DNA of 64,000 nt from Calliopsis andreniformis. Taxonomy: Eukaryota; Arthropoda; Insecta; Hymenoptera; Andrenidae. A program made the position numbers and the translations under genes. The notes beneath the pieces were generated by a model. The model was given only the letters and a program-made list of their open reading frames with translations. It was not told the DNA's origin and ran no database searches. The stretch is taken from assembly GCF_051401765.1 (NCBI RefSeq), contig NW_027480595.1, positions 1 through 64,000 on the forward strand. Reading direction: 5' to 3'. Of the stretch, positions 12,238 through 22,587 are shown piece after piece (the first letter of the stretch is position 1; the number at the start of each line of letters is the position of its first letter).

Positions 12238-12803
12238 GGATAGAGATTTGAAGATTGCAGATTGTGTATTGAGTATTGAAAACTGTGAATTGAGTGTATT
12301 CTATTGAGGATTGAGGATTGACAACTGATTGTTGAGGACTGAGGGCTGAAGATTGAGGTTTCCGGATTGAGGATTCAGAATTGATATTTGAGGACTGAGC
12401 ATTGAGGATTGAAGATTGAGTATTCAGGACAGAAGATTGAGAATTGAGGATTGAGGATTGAGAATTGAGGATGAGGGCTGAGGGTTGAGGATTGAGGTTT
12501 GAGGACTAAGGACAGAGGATTGAGGATTGAGGATTGAAGATTGAGGATTGGGTATTGAGGATCGAAGAATGAGGATTGAGGATTGAGGATTGAGGATTGT
12601 GGATTGAATATTGAGTATTGAGGATTGAAGATTGACTATTGAGGATTGCGAATTGAGGATTGACGATTGAGGATTGAGGATTGAAGATTGAGTATTGAGG
12701 ATTGAATGTTGAGGATTGTGGACTGAGGATTGAGGATTGAGGCTTGAATATTGAGGATTGGGGACTGAGTGTTGAGGGTTGAGTGATGTGAATTGATGTT
12801 TGT
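12238..12803. repeat. 665-bp duplication, copy 2, and adjoining mosaic
   Basis: It starts as the second copy of the 665-bp unit. It runs through the GATATTTGAGGACTGAGC block and then becomes a sequence shared with 6400-6780 (TTTGAGGACTAAGGACAGAGG followed by a GAATATTGAGTA block). The switch point is blurred by perfect heptamer runs. Confidence 0.65.
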
Positions 12804-13377
12804 GGATAGAGATTTGAAGATTGCAGGTTGAGTATTGAGTATTGAAAACTGTGAAATCATGATATTCTATTGAGGATTGAGGATTGACAACTGATTGTTG
12901 AGGACTGAGGGCTGAAGCTTGAGGATTCAGGATTGAGGATTCAGGATTGAGGATTCAGGATTGAGGTTTGAGGAGAGAGGACTGAGGATTGAGGATTGAG
13001 GATAGAGAATTGAGGATTGAGGATTGAGGATTGAAGATTGAGGATTGGCTGTTGAGGATTGAATATTGAGGATTGACGATTGAGGATTGAGGATTGAGGA
13101 TTGAGGGTTGAGGATCGAGGATTGAAGATTGAGTATTGAGGATTGAAGATTGAGGATTGAGGATTGAGGATTGAAGATTGAGGATAGGGTATTGAGGATT
13201 GAAGGTTGAGGATTGTGGATTGAGGATTGAGGATTGACGATTGAGGATTGAGGATTGAAGATTGAGTATTGAGGATTGAATGTTGAGGATTGTGGACTGA
13301 GGATTGAGGATTGAGGCTTGAATATTGAGGATTGGGGACTGAGTGTTGAGGGTTGAGTGATGTGAATTGATGTTTGT
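12804..13377. repeat. 574-bp tandem duplication, copy 1
   Basis: Landmark cores 12804 and 13378, and the AAATCATGATATTC tails at 12854 and 13428, are 574 bp apart (82 monomers). The variant words GAATGTTGAGG and GTGATGTGAATTG are shared by both copies. Confidence 0.8.
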
Positions 13378-14600
13378 GGATAGAGATTTGAAGATTGCAG
13401 GTTGAGTATTGAGTATTGAAAACTGTGAAATCATGATATTCTATTGAGGATTGAGGATTGACAACTGATTGTTGAGGACTGAGGGCTGAAGCTTGAGGAT
13501 TCAGGATTGAGGATTCAGGATTGAGGATTCAGGATTGAGGTTTGAGGAGAGAGGACTGAGGATTGAGGATTGAGGATAGAGAATTGAGGATTGAGGATTG
13601 AGGATTGAAGATTGAGGATTGGCTGTTGAGGATTGAATATTGAGGATTGACGATTGAGGATTGAGGATTGAGGATTGAGGGTTGAGGATCGAGGATTGAA
13701 GATTGAGTATTGAGGATTGAAGATTGAGGATTGAGGATTGAGGATTGAAGATTGAGGATAGGGTATTGAGGATTGAAGGTTGAGGATTGTGGATTGAGGA
13801 TTGAGGATTGAGGATTGAATATTGAGGATTGGGGACTGAGTGTTGAGGGTTGAATGATGAGAATTGACGTTTGTGGATAGAGATTTGAAGATTGCAGATT
13901 GAGTATTGAGTATTGAAAACTGTGAATTGATGATATTCTATTGAGGATTGAGGATTGACAACTGATTGTTGAGGACTGAGGGCTGAAGCTTGAGGATTCA
14001 GGATTGAGGATTGAGGATTGGGGTTTGAGGAGAGAGGACTGAGGATTGAGGATTGAGTATAGAGAATTGAGGATTGAGGATTGAGGATTGAAGATTGAGG
14101 ATTGGCTGTTGAGGATTGAATATTGAGGATTGACGATTGAGGATTGAGGATTGAGGATTGAGGGTTGAGGATTGAATATTGAAGATTGAGTATTGAGGAT
14201 TGAAGATTGAGGATTGAGGATTGAGGATTGAAGATTGAGGATAGGGTATTGAGGATTGTAGAATGATGATTGAGGATTGAGGATTGAGGATTGAGGATTG
14301 AATATTGAGTATTGTGGATTGAAGATCGACTATTGAGTATTGCGAATTCAGGATTGAGGGTTGGGGATTGAGGATTGAAGATTGATGATTGAGGATTGAG
14401 GATTGAGGATTGGGCATTGAGGATTGCGAGTTGAAGATTCAGTATTGAGGATTGAAGATTCAGAATTGAGGATGAGGATTGAACATTGAGTACTGAGTGT
14501 TGAGGGTTGAGTGATGAGAATTTATGTTTCTGGATAGAGATTTGAAGATTGCAGATTGAGTATTGAGTATTGAAAACTGTGAATTGAGGATATTCTATTG
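13378..14600. repeat. Displaced duplicate of the 8.2-9.4 kb block
   Basis: The order of motifs repeats that of 8206-9420: ACGTTTGTGG (8681 versus 13867, offset 5,186) and GAAGATCGACTATTGAG (9142 versus 14321, offset 5,179). The ATGTTTCTGG landmark subtype follows in both (9353, 14532). The offset change is one monomer. Landmark spacing at its left end is 497 bp rather than 483, explained by an extra 14 bp (a third GATTCAG/GATTGAG pair). Confidence 0.75.
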
Positions 14601-15359
14601 AGGATTGAGGATTGACAACTGAATGTTGAGGACTGAGGGCTGAAGATTGAGGATTGAGGATTGAGGATTGAGGATTGAGGTGTGAGGATTGAGGATGGAG
14701 GATTGAAGATAGAGTATGGAGGATTCAAGATTGACGATCGTGGATTGAGCATTGAGGATTGAGTATTGACGATTCAGGATTGAAGATTGAGTATTGAGGA
14801 TTGAAGATTGAGGATTGAGGATTGAGGATTGAGGATTGAGGATGAGGGCTGAGGGTTGAGGATTAAGGTTTGAGGACTAAGGACACAGGATTGAGGATTG
14901 AGAATTGAGGATTGAGGATTGCGGATTGAAGATTGAGGATAGGGTATTGAGGATCGAAGAATGAGGATTGAGGATTCAGGAATGAGCATTGAAGATTGAG
15001 TATTGAGGATTGAAGGTTGAGGATTGTGGATTGAGGATTGGTGATTGAGGATTGAATATTGAGGATTGGGGACAGAGTGTGGAGGGTTGAGTGATGAGAA
15101 ATGATGTTTGTGGATAGAGATTTGAAGATTGCCGATTGAGTATTGAGAAATGAAAACTGTGAGTGGATGATATTCTATTTAGTATTGAGGATTGACTACT
15201 GATTGTTGCGGTCTGAGGGCTGAAGATTGAGGACTCAGGATTGAGGATTCAGAATTGAGGTTTGAGGACTGAGGATTGAGGACTGAAGATTGAGTATTGA
15301 GGATTGAAGATTGAGGATTGAGGATTGATGGTTGAGGGTTTTGTGTTGAATATTGAGGA
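14601..15359. repeat. R2/R3 transition, irregular heptamer DNA
   Basis: It contains one decayed landmark (core 15112) with several substitutions, such as GAGAAATGATG, GATTGCCGATTG and GAGTGGATGATATTC. Heptamer runs follow. It is among the most diverged landmark copies in the window. Nothing else is recognisable. Confidence 0.65.
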
Positions 15360-17155
15360 TTGAGGATTGAGGATTGAGGATTGAGGATTGAAGATTGAGG
15401 ATTGGGGATTGAGGATAGACGATTGAGTATTGAGTATTGAGGATTGAGGATTGAGGATTGAGGATTGAGGATTGAGTATTGAGTAATGAAGATTGAGGAT
15501 TGAGGATTGAGGATTGAGGATTGAGTATTGAAGATTGAGGATTGCTGATTGAGGATTGATGATTGGGGATTGAGGATTGATGATTGACTATTGAGGATTG
15601 ATGGTTGAGGGTTGAGTGTTGAATATTGAGGATTGAGGATTGAGCATTGAGGATTGACGATTGAGGACTGACGATTGAGTATTGATGATTGAAGATGGGA
15701 GGATTGAGGATTGAGTGTTGTGGATTCAGGACGAGGACAGACGGTTGAGGATTTAGGTTTGAGGATTGTGGATTGAGGATTGAGAATGAGGGCTGAGGGT
15801 TGAGGATTGAGGTATGAGTATAGAATCCTGAAAATTCAGGATATTCTATTGACTTTTGAAGATTGAGGATTGATGGTTGAGTATTGAGGATTGAGGATTG
15901 AGGATTGAGGATTGAGTATTGAAGATTGTGGATTGAGGATTGAAGATTGAGGATTGGGTAATGAGGATTGAAGAATGAGGATTGAGGATTGAGGATTGAG
16001 TATTGAGGATTAAAGGTTGAGTATTGAGGATTGAAGACTGACGATTGAGGATAGAGGATTGAGGATTGAGGATTGAGGATTGAGGATTGAAGATTGAGTA
16101 TTGAGGACTGATGATTGAGGATTGAGAATTGAGGATTGAGGATTGAGGATTGAAGATTGAGGATTGGGTATTGAGGATTGAAGAATGAGGATTGAGGATT
16201 GAGGATTGAGGATTGAGAATTGAGAATTGAGGATGAGGACGGAGGGTTGAGGATTAAGGCTTGAGGCACGAGGATTGAGGATTGAGGATTGAGGACTGAG
16301 GATTGACGATTGAGTATTGAAGATTGAGGATTGATTACTGAGGATTGAGGATTGAGGATTGAGGATTGAGGGTTCAGGATTGAGGATTGAAGAATGAGGA
16401 TTGAGGAGTGAAGGTTGAGGATTGAGGATTGATGGTTGTGGATTGAGGACGAGGACTGAGGTTTGAGTATTGCTGTTTGATGTCTGAGGATTGAGGATTG
16501 AGGATTGAGGATTGATGGTTGAGGGCTTTGTGTTGAATATTGAGGATTGAGGCTTGACGATTGAGGATTGAGGATTGAAGATTCAGGGTTTAGGATTGAG
16601 GATGAGGGCTGAGGGTTAAGGATTGAGGTTTGAGGACTGAAGATTGAATATCGATGATTGAAGATTGAGGATTCAGGATTGATGGTTGTGGATTGAGGGC
16701 GAGGACTGAGGGTTGAGTATTGATGTTTGAGGTCTGAGGATTGAGGATTGAGGATTGAGAATTGAGGATTGAGTATTGAGGATTGAAGATTGAGGTTTGG
16801 GTGTTGAGGATTGAAGAATGAGGATTGAGGAGTGAGGATTGATGATTGAGGACTGAGGATTGAGGATCGAATATTGAGTATTGAGGATTGAAGATTGAGG
16901 ATTAAGGATTGAGGGTTGAGGATTGAGGACGAGGACTGACGGTTGAGGATTGAGGTTTGAGGATTGACGATTGAGTATTGAGGACTGAGGATTGAGGATT
17001 GAGGATTGATCATTGAGGATTGAAGATTGAGGACTGGGGATAGAGGATTGAAGATTGAGGATTAAGGATTGAGGATTGGGGATTGAGGATCTAGGATTGG
17101 AGATTGATTATTGAGTGTTGAAGATTGAGGATTGAGGATTGAGGATTGAGAATTG
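15360..17155. repeat. R3 higher-order unit, copy 1 (~1.8-2.0 kb)
   Basis: It matches 17341-18977. The offset is 1,981 bp (283 monomers) at GATAGACGATTG (15414 versus 17395) and at TAGAATCCTG (15821 versus 17802), then 1,822 bp at ATTCAGGGTTTAGG (16581 versus 18403) and at GAGGACTGGGG (17029 versus 18851). It lacks the standard landmark but holds a related string ending GATATTCTATTGACTTTTG. Its word set (ATGGTTGAGGG, TGATGATTGACTATTG, GAATATCGATG) sets it apart from neighbouring regions. Confidence 0.8.
15825..15842. repeat. Short perfect inverted repeat, copy 1
   Basis: ATCCTGAA-AA-TTCAGGAT consists of two 8-base arms that are exact reverse complements around a 2-base centre. It stands out because the surrounding + strand is almost free of C. 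It may be only a chance product of heptamer decay, duplicated with the R3 unit. Confidence 0.8.
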
Positions 17156-17340
17156 AGAATTGAGGATGAGGACTGAGGGTTGAGGATTAAGGTTTGAGGA
17201 ACGAGGATTGAGGATTGAGGATTGAGGACTGAGGATTGACGATTGAGTATTGAAGATTGAGGACTGATTACTGAGGATTGAGGATTGAGGATTGAGGATT
17301 GAGGGTTCAGGATTGAGGATTGAAGAATGAGGATTGAGGA

Positions 17341-18977
17341 TTGAGGATTGAGGATTGAGGATTGAGTATTGAAGATTGAGGATTGCGGATTGAGGATAGA
17401 CGATTGAGTATTGAGTATTGAGGATTGAGAATTGAGGATTGAGGATTGAGGATTGAGTATTGAGTAATGAAGGTTGAGGATTGAGGATTGAGGATTGAGG
17501 ATTGAGTATTGAAGATTGAGGATTGATGATTGAGGATTGATGATTGAGGATTGAGGATTGATGATTGACTATTGAGGACTGATGGTTGAGGGTTGAGTGT
17601 TGAATATTGAGGACTGAGGATTGAGCATTGAGGATTGACGATTGAGGATTGACGATTGAGTATTGATGATTGAATATGGGAGGATTGAGGATTGAGTGTT
17701 GTGGATTGAGGACGAGGACTGACGGTTGAGGATTTAGATTTGAGGATTGTCGATTGAGGATTGAGAATGAGGGCTGAGTGTTGAGGATTGAGGTATGAGT
17801 ATAGAATCCTGAAAATTCAGGATATTCTATTGACTTTTGAAGATAGAGGATTGATGGTTGAGTATTGAGGATTGAGGATTGAGGATTCAGGATTGAGTAT
17901 TGAAGATTGTGGATTGAGGATTGAAGATTGAGGATTGGGTAATGAGGATTGAAGAATGAGGATTGAGTATTGAGGATTGAGTATTGAGGATTAAAGGTTG
18001 AGTATTGAGGATTGAAGACTGACGATTGAGGATAGAGGATTGAGGATTGAGGATTGAGGATTGAGGATTGAAGATTGAGTATTGAGGATTGATGATTGAG
18101 GATTGAGGATTGAGGATTGAGGATTGAGGATTGAAGATTGAGGATTGGGGACTGAGTGTTGATGATTGAGTGGTGAGAATTGATGTTTGTGGATAGAGAT
18201 TTGAAGATTGCAGATTGAGTATCGAGTATTGAAAACTGTGAATTGACGATGTTCTATTGAGAATTGAGGATTGACGTCTCATTGTTGAGGTCTGAGGTCT
18301 GAAGATTGAGGATTCAGGATTGAGGATTCAGGATTGAGGTTTGAGGACTGAGGATTGAGGATTGAGGATTGAGGCTTGAGGATTGAGGATTGAGGATTGA
18401 AGATTCAGGGTTTAGGATTGAGGATGAGGGCTGAGAGTTGAGGATTGAGGTTTGAGGACTGAAGATTGAATATCGATGATTGAAGATTGAGGATTCAGGA
18501 TTGATGGTTGTGGATTGAGGGCGAGGACTGAGGGTTGAGTATTGATGTTTGAGGTCTGAGGATTGAGTATTGAGGATTGAGAATTGAGGATTGAGTATTG
18601 AGGATTGAAGATTGAGGATTGGGTATTGAGGATTGAAGAATGAGGATTGAGGAGTGAGGATTGAGGATTGAGGACTGAGGATTGAGGATTGAATATTGAG
18701 TATTGAGGATTGAAGATTGAGGATTAAGGATTGAGGGTTGAGGATTGAGGACGAGGACTGACGGTTGAGGATTGAGGTTTGAGGATTGACGATTGAGTAT
18801 TGAGGACTGAGGATTGAGGATTGAGGATTGAGCATTGAGGATTGAAGATTGAGGACTGGGGATAGAGGATTGAAGATTGAAGATTAAGGATTGAGGATTG
18901 GGGATTGAGGATCTAGGATTGGAGATTGATTATTGAGTGTTGAAGATTGAGGATTGAGGATTGAGGATTGAGAATTG
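17341..18977. repeat. R3 higher-order unit, copy 2
   Basis: This is the second copy of the R3 unit. Between about 18130 and 18310 it carries a normal landmark (core 18191) where copy 1 has other heptamer DNA. The intervening offset change from 1,981 to 1,822 bp shows that this segment was replaced rather than simply lost. The end is placed where GATTATTGAGTGTTGAAG and its following run stop matching. Confidence 0.75.
17806..17823. repeat. Short perfect inverted repeat, copy 2
   Basis: This is the same 18-base inverted repeat as at 15825, exactly 1,981 bp downstream and unchanged, although nearby bases differ between the two R3 copies. Confidence 0.8.
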
Positions 18978-21429
18978 TGATTTGAGCATTGAGGATTGAA
19001 GATTGAGTACTGAGGATTGAAGATTAAAATTGAGGATTGAGGATTGAGGACTGAGGATGGAGGATTGAGGATTGAAGGTTCAGTATTGAGGATTGAAGAT
19101 TGAGAATTGGGGATTGAGGATTGAACATTGAGGACTGAGTGTTGAGGGTTGAGTGATGATAATTGATGTTTGTGGATAGAGATTTGAAGATTGCAGATTG
19201 AGTATTGAGTATTGAAAACTGTGAATTGAGTATATTATATTGAGGATTGAGGATTGACAACTGATTGTTGGGGACTGAGGGCTGAAGACTGAGGGTTCCG
19301 GATTGAGGATTCAGAATTGAAATTTGAGGACTGAGCATTGAGGATTGAAGACTGAGTATTCAGGATTGAAGATTGAGAATTGAGGATTGAGGATTGAGGA
19401 TTGAGGATGAGGGCTGAGGGTTGAGGATTGAGGTTTTTGGACTAAGGACAGAGGATTGAGGATTGAGGATTGAAGATTGAGAATTGGGTATTGAGGATCG
19501 AAGAATGAGGATTGAGGATTGAGGATTGAGGATTGTGCATTGTATATTGAGCATTGAGGATTGAAGATTGACTATTGAGGATTGCGAATTGTGGATTGAA
19601 GATCGACTATTGAGGATTGCGAATTGAGGATTGAGGGTTGGGGATTGAGGATTGAAGATTGAAGAATGAGGATTGAAGGATGAGGATTGGGGATTGAGTA
19701 TTGAGCATTGAGGATTGAATATTGAGTATTGAGGATTGAATATTGAGGATTGAGGATTGAGGATTGAGGATTGAGGATTGAGGATTGAGGATTGAAGATT
19801 GAGTATTGAGGATTGAAGATTGAGGATTGAGGATTGAGGATTGAGGATTGAGGATTGAGGATTCAGGATTGAGGATTCAAGATTGAGGATTGGGTATTGA
19901 GGATTGAGGATTGAGGATTGAAGATTGAGGCTAGGGTATTGAGGATTGAAGAATGATGATTGAGGATTGAGGATTGAGGATTGAAGAATGAGGATTGAAG
20001 AATGAGGATTGGGGATTGAGTATTAAGCATTGAGGATTGAATATTGAGTATTGAGGATTGAATATTGAGGATTGAGGATTGAGGATTGAGGATTGAGGAT
20101 TGAGGATTGAAGATTGAGGATTGGGGTCTGAGGATTGAAGATTGAGTATTGAGGATTGAGGATTGAGGATTGAGTGTTGAGGATTGAAGATTCAGTATTG
20201 AGGACTGAAGATTGAGAATTGAGGATTGAGGATTGAACATTGAGTACTGAGTGTTGAGGGTTGAGTGATGAGAATTGGTGTTTGTGGATAGAGATCTGAA
20301 GATTGCAGATTGGCTATTGAGTATTGAAAACTGTGAAATCATGATATTCTATTGAGGATTGAGGATAGACCACTGACTGTTGAGTACTGAGGGCTGAAGA
20401 TTCAGGATTCAGGATTGAAGATTCAGGATTGAGGTTTGAGGACTGAGGATTGAGGATTGAGGATAGTGGATTGAGGATTGAGGATAGAGGATTGAAGACT
20501 GAGGATCGGGTATTGAGGATTGAACATTGAGGATTGAGGATTGAGAATTGAGGATTAAGGATTGAGGGTTGAAGGTTGAATATTGATGAATGAAGATTGA
20601 GGATTGAGGATTGAAGGTCGTGGATTGAGGACGAGGACTGAGGATTGAGTATTTATACTTGAGGCCTGAGGATTGAGGATTGAGTATTTAAGATTGAGGA
20701 TTGTGTATTGAGGATTGAATAATGAGCATTGAGGATTGAGGACAGAGGATTGAGGATTGAAGATTGGGTATTGAGGATTGAAGATTGAGGATTGAGGATT
20801 GAGGATTGAAGATTGACGATCGAGGATTGAGCATTGAGGATTGAGTATTGAGGATTCAGGATTGAAGATTGAGTATTGAGGATTGAAGGTTGAGGATTGT
20901 GGATTGAGGATTGAGGATTGAGGATTGAATATTGGGGATTGGGGACTGAGTGTTGAGTGTTGAATGATGAGAATTGATGTTTGTGGATAGAGATTTGAAG
21001 ATTGCAGATTGTTTATTGAGTATTGAAGACTGTAAATTGGTGATATTCTATTGAGGATTGAGTATTGACAACTGATTGTTGAGGACTGAGGGCTGAAGCT
21101 TGAGGGTTGTGGATTGAGGACGAGGACTGAGGGTTGAATATATATGATTGAGGTATGAGGACTGAGGATTGAGGATTGAGAATTGAGGATTGAGGATTGA
21201 GGATTGAAGATTGAGGATTGGGTATTGAGGATTGAGGATTGAGGATTGAAGATTGAGGATAGGGTATTGAGGATTGAAGAATGATGATTGAGGATTGAGG
21301 ATTGAGGATTGAGGATTGAATATTGAGTATTGAGGATTGAAGACCGACTATTGAGGATTGCGAATTGTGGATTGAGGGTTGGGGATTGAGGATTGAAGAT
21401 TGAGTATTGAGGATTGAAGGTTGAGGATT
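18978..21429. repeat. R4: landmark-bearing mosaic
   Basis: Landmark cores lie at 19174, 20286 and 20985. The stretch around 19020-19340 resembles 6008-6340 and 7490-7800. A word set with GAAGAATGAGGATTGGGG and repeated GAATATTGAG (near 19680-19760 and again 19980-20070) later reappears inside the R6 units near 38520. This makes R4 a likely relative of the parent material of the later HORs. No gene is visible. Confidence 0.7.
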
Positions 21430-22587
21430 GAGGATTGAGGATTGAGGATTGAGAATTGAGGATTGAGGACTGAGGATTGAAGATTGAGGATTGGCTGTTG
21501 AGGATTGAACATTGAGGATTGAGGATTGAGGATTGAGGATTGAGGATTGAGGATTGAAGGTTGAATATTGATGAATGAAGATTGAGGATTGAGGATTGAG
21601 GGTTGTGCACTGAGAACGAGGACTGAGGGTTGAGTGTTGATGCCTGAGGTCTGAGGACTGAGGATTGAGGATTGAGGATTGAGGATTGAGGATTGAGGAT
21701 TGAAGATTGAGCATTGAGGATTGAAGATTGAGGATTGAGGATTGAGGATTGAGGATTGAGGATTGAAGATTGAGTACTGAGGATTGAAGATTAAGATTGA
21801 GGATTGAGGATTGAGGACTGAGGATGGACGATTGAGGATTGAAGGTTCAGTATTGAGGATTGAAGATTGAGAATTGAGGATTGAGGATTGAACATTGAGG
21901 ACTGAGTGTTGAGGGTTGAGTGATGTGAATTGATGTTTGTGGATAGAGATTTGAAGATTGCAGATTGAGTATTGAGTATCTAAAACTGTGAATTGAGTAT
22001 ATTCTATTGAGGATTGAGGATTGACACCTGATTGTTGAGGACTGAGGGCTGAAGATTGAGGGTTCCGGATTGAGGATTCAGAATTGAAATTTGAGGACTG
22101 AGCATTGAGGATTGAAGATTGAGTATTCAGGATTGAAGATTGAGAATTGAGGATTGAGGATTGAGGATTGAGGATGAGGGCTGAGGGTTGAGGATTGAGG
22201 TTTGAGGATTGAAGATTGAGTATTGAGGATTCAAGATTGACGATCGTGGATTGAGCATTGAGGATTGAGTATTGAGGATTGGGGAATGAGTGTTGAGGGT
22301 TGAATGATGAGAATTGATGTTTGTGGATAGAGATTTGAAGATTGCACATTGAGTATTGAGTATTGAAAACTGTGAATTGAGTATATTCTATTGAGGATTG
22401 GGGATTGACAACTGATTGTTGCGGACTGAGGGCTGAAGATTGAGGGTTCCGGATTGAGGATTCAGAATTGAAATTTGAGGACTGAGCATTGAGGATTGAA
22501 GATTGAGTATTGAGGATTGAAGATTGAGAATTGAGGATTGAGGATTGAGGATTGAGGATGAGGGCTGAAGGTTGAGGATTGAGGTTT
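21430..22587. repeat. R5 HOR, left partial copy
   Basis: It matches the next unit at an offset of 4,457 bp (GGCTGTTG at 21493 versus 25950; GTATCTAAAACTG at 21976 versus 26433), changing to 4,576 bp by 22341. The difference of 119 bp is 17 monomers, missing here near 22205 and present in the later copies near 26660-26780. Upstream of about 21430 homology stops, so this is the left edge of the 4,576-bp array. Confidence 0.85.

Noticed and set aside
15811..15860. Promoter or rho-independent terminator at the inverted repeat
   Set aside because: The arms are short and AT-rich with no following T run on either strand, and there is no gene nearby to serve.
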